Assembly: GCF_035917415.1 (NCBI RefSeq)
Contig: NZ_CP109073.1
Location: forward strand, 2,701,501 to 2,765,500
Length of the DNA: 64,000 nt
Reading direction: 5' to 3'
Origin: Streptomyces sp. NBC_01803
GTDB lineage: Bacteria; Actinomycetota; Actinomycetes; Streptomycetales; Streptomycetaceae
Below the pieces are notes generated by a model, which saw only the letters and a list, made by a program, of their open reading frames with translations, was not told where the DNA came from and searched no databases. Below, in pieces: positions 40,855 through 50,364 of this stretch. Positions within the stretch are counted from its first letter, which is position 1; each line of letters begins with the position of its first letter. Made by a program: the position numbers and the translations under genes.

Positions 40855-41769
40855 ATGACCACGTCCCCCGTGCTCGCCGAAGTCGTCCGGTCCGGATTCG
40901 TGGAGGGCAGGCACCACGGCACGCTGGTGATCCTGGCCCCGGACGGCACGGTGGAACGGGCGCTCGGTGACGTGGCCGCGCCGGTCTTCCCGCGCTCCAG
41001 CAACAAGCCGATGCAGGCGGCCGGGATGCTGCGCGCCGGCCTGGACCTGGCCGGCGAACGGCTGGCCCTCGCGGCGGCCAGCCACGCCGGGGAGGACTTC
41101 CACCGGGACCTGGTGTCCACGCTGCTGGCCGAGCACGGCCTGACCGAGGCGGCGCTGCGCTGCCCGGAGGACCTGCCCGGCTACGGCGAGGGGCCGGGGC
41201 CGCGCGGCCGGACGGCGATGAACTGTTCGGGCAAGCACGCGGCGATGCTGGCCGCGTGCGTGACCCGGGGCTGGCCGACGGAAACCTATCTCGCCCCCGA
41301 CCACCCGTTGCAGCGGCTGATCCGCGAGACGGTGGAGACGGCGACCGGCGAGCCGGTGGCCCATGTGGCGGTGGACGGCTGCGGCGCACCGCTGTTCGCG
41401 CTGTCCCTGACCGGCCTGGCGCGGGCGTTCCGCGCCTGTGTGCTGGCCGACCCCGGCACCCCCGGGCGCCGCGTCGCCGACGCGATGCGGGCCCACCCCG
41501 AGTACGTCGCGGGCACCGGCCGGACGGACACGCTGCTGATGCGCGCGGTCCCCGGGCTGCTGTCGAAGGCGGGCGCGGAGGGCGTCCAGGCGGTGGCCCT
41601 CGCGGACGGCCGGGCGATAGCGCTGAAGATAGAGGACGGCCACGCCCGGGCCCGGGGCCCGGTCCTGGCCGCCGCGCTGGCCTCCCTGGGCGTGGACGCC
41701 TCGGCGATCCCGCCGTCCCCGGTCCTCGGCGGCGGCCGGGAGGTCGGCGAGGTCCGCGCGGTCCTGTGA
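40855..41769 (+). CDS. L-asparaginase II family protein
   Basis: A 304-residue enzyme of the Asparaginase_II (thermolabile, rhizobial-type) family, hydrolysing L-asparagine to aspartate and ammonia. Family motifs include FPRSSNKPMQAAGML, ASHAGEDFHRD, the catalytic-region NCSGKHAAMLAACV and VDGCGAPLFALSL. It starts 37 bp after rsiG with GAGAGG before the ATG. Its C-terminus ends at a normal length. No signal peptide is seen, so it is cytoplasmic. Confidence 0.9.
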   Translation: MTTSPVLAEVVRSGFVEGRHHGTLVILAPDGTVERALGDVAAPVFPRSSNKPMQAAGMLRAGLDLAGERLALAAASHAGEDFHRDLVSTLLAEHGLTEAALRCPEDLPGYGEGPGPRGRTAMNCSGKHAAMLAACVTRGWPTETYLAPDHPLQRLIRETVETATGEPVAHVAVDGCGAPLFALSLTGLARAFRACVLADPGTPGRRVADAMRAHPEYVAGTGRTDTLLMRAVPGLLSKAGAEGVQAVALADGRAIALKIEDGHARARGPVLAAALASLGVDASAIPPSPVLGGGREVGEVRAVL

Positions 41770-41826
41770 CCGGACGGCGGGGAAATTCCTTGGCCCGGGT
41801 CCCGAGGGGGGACGTAGCCTCGGCGC

Positions 41827-43074
41827 ATGGCCCTGAGCACCCGCTTCGTCGTCGACAGCGCCGCCGATACCGATACCTGGATCCGGGCGGTCCACACCGG
41901 ATTCCTCAGCCCTCCCGCCCTCACCCAGGAGAGCCTGGACGAGCGGCGGGCCAGGCAGGACTTCCGGCGGGCGCGGGGCGTCTTCGACGGGGACCGCTGC
42001 GTGGCCACCTTCCGCAGCTTCGATCAGCGGCTCACCGTCGTGGGCGGGGCCACCGTAGCCGCCAACGCCGTATCGGCGGTCACCGTCACCGCCACCCACC
42101 GGCGGCGCGGGCTGCTCAGCGGGCTGATGGCCACCGACCTCGCCGAGGCCAAGGAGCGCGGCGACGCCGTGGCGACGCTGGTCGCCGCCGAGTATCCGAT
42201 CTACGGGCGGTTCGGGTTCGGGCCGGCCACCATGGTCACCACCTGGCACGTCGACGGCGCGCGCACCGGTCTCGATCCGCGCTGGGCGCTGCCCGAGAGC
42301 GAGGGCACACTCGCCTTCGTCGACGGCGCCGAAGTGCGCGAGGCCGGGCCCGGGGTGCACGAGCGGTTCCGGCTCGGGCAGGCGGGGGCGATCGACCGCA
42401 ATCCGCTGTTCTGGGAGCGGGCCACCGGAGAAGCGCGGTTCGACATAACGCCGTGGCAGGAGCCGTTCCACGTGCTGTACCGCGACGCCGACGGTGTGCC
42501 GCAGGGGCTGGTGACCTTCTCGGTGGACGACCGCTGGGACGCGGGCCGACCGGCGAACACCGCGTCCGTCCGCGATCTGTTCGCCACCTCACCGGCCGTC
42601 GAGGCCACGCTGTGGCGGTTCCTGCTGTCCCTGGACTGGGTGATGACGGTGGACACCGGACGGACCGGCCCCGACTCCCCGCTCACGCTCCTGCTGCCGG
42701 ACGCCAGGGCCGCCGTCGTTCACCAGCACGCGGACTTCCTCTGGCTGCGCCCGCTGGACATCCCCCGGATGCTGGCCGCCCGCCGCTACGCGGCCGAGGG
42801 CGAGCTGGTGTTCGACGTGCGCGATCCGCTGGGTCTGGCCGGGGGCCGTTTCCTGCTCGACGCCTCACCGCAGGGGGCGAGTTGCGCGCCGACCGGCCGC
42901 GAGCCCGATCTCACGCTCGACACCGGAGCGCTCTCCCGGATGTATCTCGGTGACAGCTCCGCCGCGCGGCTGGCGACGTCCGGGTGGATCGGGGAGGAGA
43001 CGACGGGAGCGGTGGCCCGTGCGGATCTGCTGTTCCGCACGGGCCACCGCCCTTGGTGCCCCGACATCTTCTGA
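41827..43074 (+). CDS. Eis-like GNAT N-acetyltransferase
   Basis: A 415-residue tripartite acetyltransferase of the Eis/DUF4111 type, with two GNAT domains and a C-terminal SCP2-like sterol-carrier domain. The acetyl-CoA loop is VTVTATHRRRGLLSGLM. The general acid Tyr lies in PIYGRFGFGPAT. The chain ends in PDIF, giving the terminal Phe carboxylate used as base in Eis. Mycobacterial Eis acetylates aminoglycosides at several amines; the natural substrate here is unknown. A 17-bp hairpin lies inside the last 65 bp of the gene. Confidence 0.92.
   Translation: MALSTRFVVDSAADTDTWIRAVHTGFLSPPALTQESLDERRARQDFRRARGVFDGDRCVATFRSFDQRLTVVGGATVAANAVSAVTVTATHRRRGLLSGLMATDLAEAKERGDAVATLVAAEYPIYGRFGFGPATMVTTWHVDGARTGLDPRWALPESEGTLAFVDGAEVREAGPGVHERFRLGQAGAIDRNPLFWERATGEARFDITPWQEPFHVLYRDADGVPQGLVTFSVDDRWDAGRPANTASVRDLFATSPAVEATLWRFLLSLDWVMTVDTGRTGPDSPLTLLLPDARAAVVHQHADFLWLRPLDIPRMLAARRYAAEGELVFDVRDPLGLAGGRFLLDASPQGASCAPTGREPDLTLDTGALSRMYLGDSSAARLATSGWIGEETTGAVARADLLFRTGHRPWCPDIF
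43009..43050. terminator. 17-bp hairpin inside the 3' end of the Eis-like gene
   Basis: Arms 43009-43025 and 43034-43050 are perfectly complementary with an 8-nt loop (TCTGCTGT). They encode part of AVARADLLFRTGHRPW. The hairpin ends 24 bp before the stop codon and no other strong terminator follows before the convergent 61-residue gene, so it may end transcription from one or both sides. Confidence 0.6.
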
Positions 43075-43126
43075 TTCTCAGATCTGATCCCATGGCGGAA
43101 ACCAGCGGTCACCGACCGGAAACGGC

Positions 43127-43312
43127 TCAGAGGCCGCCGACCAGCAGCGTCACCAGCACCGTGGTGCCGACGCACGCGCAGGTGTAGTTCCGCTTCCACA
43201 GGCCCGTCCGCAGGATCAGCAGGCCGACCAGGCCCGGCAGCCCGAACTGGATCTCTACCGCCCGCTCAACCGCGATGCCGAAGGCAGCCACGGTAATCGT
43301 GGATACGAGCAT
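43127..43312 (-). CDS. 61-residue hydrophobic membrane protein
   Basis: A small protein with two hydrophobic helices separated by a charged, Cys-containing loop (LWKRNYTCACVGTTVL). The ATG at 43312 has a near-perfect AAGGAGG ribosome-binding site 5 nt upstream, so it is very likely expressed. It is divergent from the GntR-HAD-kinase operon and shares its operator-rich promoter region. The family is not recognised; the size and hydrophobicity resemble small plasmid-spread or holin-like proteins, but nothing links it to either. Confidence 0.75.
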   Translation of the reverse strand: MLVSTITVAAFGIAVERAVEIQFGLPGLVGLLILRTGLWKRNYTCACVGTTVLVTLLVGGL

Positions 43313-43324
43313 GACTCCTCCTTA

Positions 43325-43459
43325 CATCACGTCAACTTCACTGAAGTCTTGGAAAGTTGGCCAAGTTGTCAACCAACTATATTCTCCTTGTCCCCAGTTG
43401 GCGGCAGCCGGGAAACGTCTTCATATCAACGTTCCGCATCTGGCCGAAAGTTGTAGGGT
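43325..43459. promoter_or_regulatory. divergent AT-rich promoter/operator region of the GntR cassette
   Basis: This stretch is much AT-richer than its surroundings. AGTTG(G/T) occurs at 43355, 43365, 43395 and 43449, with an inverted copy CCAACT at 43374; some copies form inverted pairs. TATATT (43378-43383) is a plausible -10 for the GntR gene. A minus-strand TTGACA lies at about 43372-43367 for the small membrane protein. The repeated AGTTG half-sites are good candidates for the GntR operator. Confidence 0.6.
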
Positions 43460-44332
43460 GTGTCCGTGAGTGAGGAGATCACCCCGGACAGCGAGCCCCC
43501 CCACCCAACAGGTGACCTGCTCTCTTCGGACCACATCGCCGACGTCCTGCGTGACCGCATACGCTCGGGCGAGCTTCCGATGCACGCGAAGCTGCCCACC
43601 CAGCGCGCCCTGGTGGAGGAGTTCGGCGTCAACCGGACCATCGTCCGGCAGGCGCTGGGAATTCTGGAGCGCGAGGGCTACGTCAGCACCCGGGGACGCG
43701 GCGCTCCGGCCCTGGTCAGCGCGCCGACGGCGGACACGCCCCGCCCGGCCGGCGTCGAGGTCGCCGACCGCATCGCCGTCGCGTTCCAGGCCGCCGACGT
43801 CTCCATCGACGCCTTCTGCCTCACCACCGAGACGCTCAACTCGGCGCTGGCCGCCCCACTGATCGCCATCTCGGCGGGCGAACTGGCCCCCGTCTCCATC
43901 TCCGTCCGGGTCCTCCTGCCCAGCCCGGACGCCCCGCTGGCCTACCCCCGCCTGGTCTCCGACCCGGACGACCGCCGCCCGCGGGCCCGGCTGCGCCAGC
44001 TCACCCGGACGTTTTCGACCTCTTTGCGCCACCAGCTCACCTCATTGGCCGAGATGCGGCTGGTCCCGAAGGTCAGCGTGGAGATCCGCAGCGTCCCCAT
44101 CACCCCCGTGCAGAAGCTCTATCTGCTCAACGGCACCGAGGTGCTCACCGCGTACTACCAGGTCGTTCCCCGCGTGGTGGAGTTCGAGCGGGAGCAGCTG
44201 GAGATCTACGACGTGCTCGGGCTGAGCTCCAAGGTCTTCCGTTCGTCCTCGGACACCGCCTTTGTTGAAGAGTCACACCTGTGGTTCGAGTCCCTCTGGT
44301 CAACGCTGGCCCAACCGCTCACACTCGGTTAG
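43460..44332 (+). CDS. GntR-family transcriptional regulator
   Basis: A 290-residue protein with an N-terminal GntR winged helix (IADVLRDRIRSGELPMHAKL, VNRTIVRQALGILEREGYVS). A C-terminal effector domain of about 190 residues follows that does not show the usual UTRA or FCD motifs. It starts at GTG 43460 or GTG 43466; the latter is better spaced from AGGG. It is followed with no gap by the HAD gene (TAG then ATG). The conserved tail (TAFVEESHLWFESLWS) appears specific to this subgroup. It likely controls the cassette through the AGTTG repeats upstream. Confidence 0.85.
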   Translation: MSVSEEITPDSEPPHPTGDLLSSDHIADVLRDRIRSGELPMHAKLPTQRALVEEFGVNRTIVRQALGILEREGYVSTRGRGAPALVSAPTADTPRPAGVEVADRIAVAFQAADVSIDAFCLTTETLNSALAAPLIAISAGELAPVSISVRVLLPSPDAPLAYPRLVSDPDDRRPRARLRQLTRTFSTSLRHQLTSLAEMRLVPKVSVEIRSVPITPVQKLYLLNGTEVLTAYYQVVPRVVEFEREQLEIYDVLGLSSKVFRSSSDTAFVEESHLWFESLWSTLAQPLTLG

Positions 44333-45025
44333 ATGAGGGAACTCATCGGTAACGCCAGCTGTGTTCTCTTCGACTTCGACGGCCCCGTATGCCATCTCTT
44401 CGCCGTCAGGTCCGCTGAGTCCATCGCGCACCGGCTGCGCGACCTGGCGGCGGAGCTGTCGATATCGACCCTGCTGACCGCCGAGTTACGCACCTCGCCC
44501 GACCCACATCAGGTGCTGCGCGGCATCGCCCGGCGCCGGCCGGGAGCGGCGGTCCTGCAGCGGCTGGAGGCCACGCTGACCGGCGAGGAGGTGTCGGCCG
44601 CGGCCACGGCCCACCCGACGCCGTACGCCGCCGCGTTGATCGCGGCCCTGTCCACGCGGGGCCGGCAGGTCGCCATCGCCACCAACAACTCGCCGCTGGC
44701 CGCCGAGACATACCTGCGCCGGCACAAGCTGTCCGGCTACGTGGGCGGCCGGGTCCACGGCAGGACCGGCGACGTCGCGCTGCTCAAACCGCACCCCGAC
44801 TCGTTGCTGCGCGCCCTGGCCTCGACCCGGACGCCCGCGCACCGCGCGCTGATGATCGGGGACAGCGTCGCCGACCTGGCGGCGGCGACGGCGGCCCGCG
44901 TGCCGTTCATCGGCTACGCGCCCGAGGACTCGGCGGCGGATCAGCTCTCCGACGCGGGCGCGTCGTATGTCGTGCGCTCCCTCGAACAGGTGCTCACGGC
45001 GCTCATCGCCCCCTCCTTCGGGTGA
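44333..45025 (+). CDS. HAD-superfamily phosphatase
   Basis: A 230-residue HAD hydrolase with all catalytic motifs: D14 and D16 in CVLFDFDGPVC, Thr/Asn in IATNNSPLA, Lys in LKPHPDSLLRAL and the acidic motif IGDSVADLAAA. An alpha-helical C1 cap lies between motifs I and II, as in phosphoglycolate-phosphatase-like enzymes. It begins at the base after the GntR stop codon, so it is translationally coupled. The substrate is unknown; the next gene encodes a kinase-like enzyme, so a paired phosphorylation/dephosphorylation is suggested. Confidence 0.88.
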   Translation: MRELIGNASCVLFDFDGPVCHLFAVRSAESIAHRLRDLAAELSISTLLTAELRTSPDPHQVLRGIARRRPGAAVLQRLEATLTGEEVSAAATAHPTPYAAALIAALSTRGRQVAIATNNSPLAAETYLRRHKLSGYVGGRVHGRTGDVALLKPHPDSLLRALASTRTPAHRALMIGDSVADLAAATAARVPFIGYAPEDSAADQLSDAGASYVVRSLEQVLTALIAPSFG

Positions 45026-45090
45026 GACCTGCCCCATCGGGCCATCGGCAGCGCCCCCCGTGCGGCGTACCGTGCTGTCACTCGGAACCA

Positions 45091-45130
45091 ACCGCGACCA
45101 ATCGCGACCAACCACGACCAACCCGACCGA
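45091..45130. repeat. 10-bp tandem repeats upstream of the kinase gene
   Basis: ACCGCGACCA, ATCGCGACCA and ACCACGACCA lie in tandem at 45091-45120, with a partial copy ACCCGACCGA to 45130. The array occupies the gap between the HAD and kinase genes, 24 bp before the latter's start. Confidence 0.7.
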
Positions 45131-45153
45131 CCCGCTGCCGGAAGGCCACCACC

Positions 45154-46314
45154 ATGAGCCAACCGCTGCCCGCTCTGCGCGGGCACCACCGCATCTGGCA
45201 GGTCCTGCGCGCGGAGGGGGAGCTGGCGTCCCTGGGACGGCTGAAGGTCGGCCGTCCACGGCCCGGAGCACACCGCTTCGACCCGCGCTGTTTCGACAAC
45301 GAGGAAGACCTCCTCATCGAACTCGCCCTGCTGGGCGTGGAACGGATCGCCCCGGTGTACCGCGTCGGTCCCGGGGACATACGGGTGCACGGCTACATCG
45401 AGGGCGAGCCGCTGTCCGTGCCCCGGCCGCCGGGCACCGCGCTCACCGACTCCGAACTCGACGAGCTCACCGCGATGTTCGGGCGCCTGGCCACCGTGTC
45501 CCCGGCCGCGCTGGCCCTGATGCACCGCTGCCCGGTGGGCCTGCGGCCCCGCACCGGCCGGGACTTCCTGCGCGGCCTGGTCCGTTTCACCCGCCGCCGC
45601 GTGTACGCCGTGCACCGCCCGGCCCTGGGCGGGCTGTTCGCCGCGCTGCGGGTCGACCCGGCGGTGCTGGCCCCGACCGGACCGCTGGCCAGGGAGGCCG
45701 CGCTGCTGACGGACCGGCCCTTCTGCCTGCTCCATGCCGACCTGCACCGCGACAACCTCATCGTGGCCGAGTCCGACGGCGGGCTGTGCGTGATCGACTG
45801 GGAGCTGGCGCTGATCGGGGACCCGGTCTACGACCTGGCCACCCACCTGCACCTGATGCGGTACCCGCCCGAGCAGGAACGCGAGGTGCTGGCCCGGTGG
45901 GCCCGGGCGGTGGACGAGTCCCTGCCAGGGGCGGCGGCCGGGCTATCGCGCGACCTGCCGCGCTATCTGGCGTACAAGCGCGTCCAGTCGGTGTTCACCG
46001 ACGTCATCCGGCAGGCGTACCAGGTGCGTTCGACGCCGTCCGCCGAGCTGCCCGCGCAACTGGCCCGTACCGGCGAGGTGGTGAGCACCGTGCTGGGACG
46101 GGCCGCGCACGTGCTCGGGCTGCGCCGGGTGCCCGGCCCGCGTGCTGTCGAGGCCGTCTACGCGGCGTTCAGCGCCGCGCCGATTCCCGCGACGCGGGCG
46201 CGGAGTGCCGCTCCGGCTCCACCTTCGGCAGCACCCTCGCCAGCGGCGCCGGCAGCCACCAGGCGCGCGGGCCCATCAGCCGCATTGCCGCGGGGGCGAT
46301 CAGGCGGCGGATGA
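45154..46314 (+). CDS. aminoglycoside phosphotransferase-family kinase
   Basis: A 386-residue kinase of the APH fold. The catalytic loop HADLHRDNLIV and the magnesium Asp in VIDWELALIGDPVYDLATH are intact. The N-terminal lobe is short. The final 45 residues or so (after VEAVYAAF) are Ala/Pro/Arg-rich and read through sequence antisense to the decayed MMPL gene, so the native C-terminus was probably lost when the junction formed. It is third in the GntR-HAD-kinase set. Aminoglycoside resistance, homoserine/choline or sugar phosphorylation are all possible; the paired HAD suggests a metabolite, not a drug. Confidence 0.83.
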   Translation: MSQPLPALRGHHRIWQVLRAEGELASLGRLKVGRPRPGAHRFDPRCFDNEEDLLIELALLGVERIAPVYRVGPGDIRVHGYIEGEPLSVPRPPGTALTDSELDELTAMFGRLATVSPAALALMHRCPVGLRPRTGRDFLRGLVRFTRRRVYAVHRPALGGLFAALRVDPAVLAPTGPLAREAALLTDRPFCLLHADLHRDNLIVAESDGGLCVIDWELALIGDPVYDLATHLHLMRYPPEQEREVLARWARAVDESLPGAAAGLSRDLPRYLAYKRVQSVFTDVIRQAYQVRSTPSAELPAQLARTGEVVSTVLGRAAHVLGLRRVPGPRAVEAVYAAFSAAPIPATRARSAAPAPPSAAPSPAAPAATRRAGPSAALPRGRSGGG

Positions 46315-46568
46315 CGACCGCGGCCGCGAAGACGGCCACCGCCATGCCGAAGCCGAACTGCTGGAGCGTCCGCTCCGGGCTGAGCGTGAAGGCGGCGAAG
46401 ACCACGATCACGGTGGCGCCCGCCGCGGTGATCACCGAGCCGGTGTGGGCCACCCCCTCGCGGACCGCCAGGACGTGGTCCCGGGTCCGCTCCCCCTCCT
46501 CGTGGGCGCGAGGCCAGGAAGATCCCGTAGTCCAAGGAGAGCCCGATGACGAGGGCGACCAGCGTCAT
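46169..46568 (-). pseudogene. MMPL-family exporter remnant
   Basis: A fragment of the C-terminal membrane domain of an MMPL (RND-type) lipid exporter. One frame holds MTLVALVIGLSLDYGIFLAS, a typical TM/loop start. Near 46510 the similarity jumps to another frame, which continues through HEEGERTRDHVLAVREG and AHTGSVITAAGATVIVVFAA to a stop at 46169-46171. A single-base indel explains the jump. Sequence further upstream (to about 46900) does not continue the gene intact. It overlaps the kinase gene antisense over about 145 bp. Confidence 0.75.
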
Positions 46569-46956
46569 CACGCAGGGTCGTGTCGTCCGCGATGGTGCAG
46601 GCGTGCGAGGCGAGCACGGTGACGCCGAGCGTGGGACCGCGATCGTCATCGGGGCCACCGGCACGGGCCCCCGGTCCCGCGGGCCGAGGACCGTCCAGCC
46701 CGCCCCGACCGGGGCCCAGCCCAGCGCGAGGGCCGCGGGCCGGTGTCCACGTCGCGGAGCGGAAGCGACGCGATGTCACCGAGCACGACGGCATCGGGCG
46801 GCGGCATCGCGCGATCCACCCGGAATGCCCGCCGGATTGAGGGAACCAGGGGAGCGGGAGTACGTAGGCTGGGGTCCACCCGATCCACCCGATCCACCCC
46901 CGCTCTCAGACAGCTTCGTCCGCTACGAAAACCTCTCTCCCCAGGAGGACGTCCCC
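46569..46956. other. degenerate coding debris upstream of the ankyrin gene
   Basis: Short coding-like patches in several minus-strand frames occur (for example DAVVLGDIASLPLRDVDTGP near 46750-46810 and TLGVTVLASHACTIADDTTL near 46570-46640) but no continuous gene. The last 50 bp include the promoter region and AGGAGG of the ankyrin gene. Confidence 0.4.
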
Positions 46957-47373
46957 ATGACCGGCCCGGAACCGGAGACCAACGAGCCCGCGCACGATCC
47001 AGAGGTGCTCCAGCTCGCGGCGAAGATCTTCGATCTGGCCCGGCAGGGAGACACCGCGACCGTCGCCGCCTACGTCGACGCGGGCGTGCCGCCGAACCTC
47101 AGCAACGACAAGGGCGACACGCTGCTGATGCTCGCCGCCTACCACGGGCACGCGGACACCGTCCGGGTGCTGCTCGAACGCGGCGGCGACCCCCGGCGGG
47201 GCAACGACAAGGGCCAGACCCCCATCGCCGGGGCGGTGTTCAAGGGCGCGATCGACGTGGTCCGCACCCTCCTCGCGGCGGGTGCGGACCCGGCGGCCGG
47301 GCAGCCGTCGGCGATCGACACGGCCCGGATGTTCGGCCGGACCGAGCTGCTCGACCTCTTCGGCGCCGACTGA
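46957..47373 (+). CDS. ankyrin-repeat protein
   Basis: A 138-residue soluble protein with three ankyrin repeats: DTATVAAYVDAGVPPNLSND, then GDTLLMLAAYHGHADTVRVL and GQTPIAGAVFKGAIDVVRTL. These build a protein-protein interaction surface; the partner is unknown. AGGAGG precedes the ATG by 9 nt. It is intact although decayed genes lie on both sides. Streptomycetes encode similar small ankyrin proteins, often next to catalase or KatA-type genes, which is not the case here. Confidence 0.88.
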   Translation: MTGPEPETNEPAHDPEVLQLAAKIFDLARQGDTATVAAYVDAGVPPNLSNDKGDTLLMLAAYHGHADTVRVLLERGGDPRRGNDKGQTPIAGAVFKGAIDVVRTLLAAGADPAAGQPSAIDTARMFGRTELLDLFGAD

Positions 47374-47386
47374 CGAGGGACTCGAC

Positions 47387-47562
47387 CGCCGCCGCCACGG
47401 TCTCCTGAAGCTCCGTCACCCCGTGCTCCGGTCCTCGCCCGGGGCCTCCGGGTAGACCTCGCGCGCCATCCCGAGGGAGCGGTAGCCGTTGGTCTCGGTC
47501 CAGCGGGCGATGGTCCGGAGGCTGGACAGGATGGGGTCCATGGAGCCGCGGCGGACCGGGTG
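47387..47562 (-). pseudogene. C-terminal remnant of a MerR/GyrI-type effector-binding regulator
   Basis: From 47562 leftward the frame reads HPVRRGSMDPILSSLRTIAR then ETNGYRSLGMAREVYPEAPG, clearly the end of a TipA/BltR-like small-molecule-binding domain. The usual ending VTELQE appears in a different frame right after (near 47400-47425), so a one-base indel lies near 47430. The N-terminal HTH and most of the gene are absent. Confidence 0.7.
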
Positions 47563-47627
47563 GGGACGGTGGCGGCGACCTGTTCGGCCCAGGTGTTCCA
47601 GGCGGACGACCTGGTGGGCGGTCCCCC

Positions 47628-47750
47628 GCCGTCGCTGCCGAGCTCAACAGCCGCCCACGCACAACGCTCGGCTGGGACACACCAGCCGAGCGTCTCGCCG
47701 AAGTCCTCACCGAAGCCAGTTGATCACCAGTGGTGCGATGATCCCTGGAA
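47628..47750 (+). mobile_element. IS30-family insertion sequence, 3' remnant
   Basis: The plus strand encodes AVAAELNSRPRTTLGWDTPA and continues AERLAEVLTEAS before a TGA at 47721-47723. This is the C-terminus of an IS30-family transposase. The following GGTGCGATGATCCCTGGAAC (about 47732-47751) is like the terminal inverted repeat of such elements. Upstream transposase sequence is missing, so the copy is truncated and dead. Confidence 0.75.
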
Positions 47751-47791
47751 CCTGAGCCGGATGTGGCGGGGCCTTCGGTGTGGGGTGCCGC

Positions 47792-49486
<1,695 letters not shown>

Positions 49487-49515
49487 AGTAAGTAGGTAGG
49501 GAGCCCGGGAGCACG

Positions 49516-50097
49516 ATGAACAGCACGAGGCAGACTCGGCGGTCGGACACCCGCCAGCGCATCCAGGACGTCGCCCTGGAGCTGTTCGCCGAGCAGGGCT
49601 ACGAGAAGACGTCGCTCCGCGAGATCGCGGAGCGGCTCGACGTCACCAAGGCGGCGCTGTACTACCACTTCCGGACCAAGGAGGACATCCTCACCGGCCT
49701 GGTGGAGGACCTGACGCGGCCGATGGAGGAGCTGGTCGCGTGGGCGCGCGAGCAGCCGCCCACCCTGGAGACCCGGCGCGAGGTGCTGCGCCGTTACAGC
49801 GAGGCGCTGCGCGGGGCGGGGCCGTTGTTCCGTTTCCTGCAGGAGAACCAGGCGGCGCTGCGCGAGCTGAGCATCGGGGAGGGCATCAAGAAGCGTCTGA
49901 TGGTGATGGGCGACCTGATGGTGCCGGAGAAGGCGTCACTGACCGACCGGATGCGCTGCGTCAGCGCGCTGTTCACGATGCACATGGGCATGCACGGGAT
50001 GCGGCACGTCGACGCCACCCCGGAGGAGAAGCGGCTGGCCGCGCTGGAGGTCGCCATCGAGCTGGTGGAACGGGCCCACGCCGGGGACCGGACGTGA
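49516..50097 (+). CDS. TetR-family transcriptional regulator
   Basis: A 193-residue repressor with the TetR HTH (RQRIQDVALELFAEQGYEKT, then LREIAERLDVTKAALYYHFR) and an all-helical ligand domain. GGAG precedes the ATG by 4 nt. It is divergent from the MFS exporter and probably senses an exported compound. The FAD monooxygenase downstream may be in the same response, though it has its own upstream region. Confidence 0.93.
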   Translation: MNSTRQTRRSDTRQRIQDVALELFAEQGYEKTSLREIAERLDVTKAALYYHFRTKEDILTGLVEDLTRPMEELVAWAREQPPTLETRREVLRRYSEALRGAGPLFRFLQENQAALRELSIGEGIKKRLMVMGDLMVPEKASLTDRMRCVSALFTMHMGMHGMRHVDATPEEKRLAALEVAIELVERAHAGDRT

Positions 50098-50210
50098 TCG
50101 TCCGGCTGGACGGCGCGTTCAGCGCGGTCAAGACCAGCACGGCGGGGCCGAGCTCGTCGGGGCGAACTCATCGGGGCCGAGGCCACCGGCTGACCGGGCG
50201 GCGCCAAACC

Positions 50211-50222
50211 CTTTGGTCAAAG
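50211..50222. promoter_or_regulatory. short palindrome upstream of the monooxygenase gene
   Basis: CTTTGGTCAAAG has perfect 5-bp arms and sits in an AT-rich stretch (50205-50255) that stands out from its surroundings and probably holds the monooxygenase promoter. It could be an operator. Confidence 0.4.
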
Positions 50223-50364
50223 ATTCATCTTCACAGGTGATTTTATCGGTTTGTCTCGTGAGGAAAGTCGGCTCCCCGCCACCCGCTGGGAAGACATGGG
50301 ACGCCGCAGCCCGGCGCTCTTCCCGCTGCCCTCGCCCCCACCGAAGACCCGCCCAGGGAGCCCC

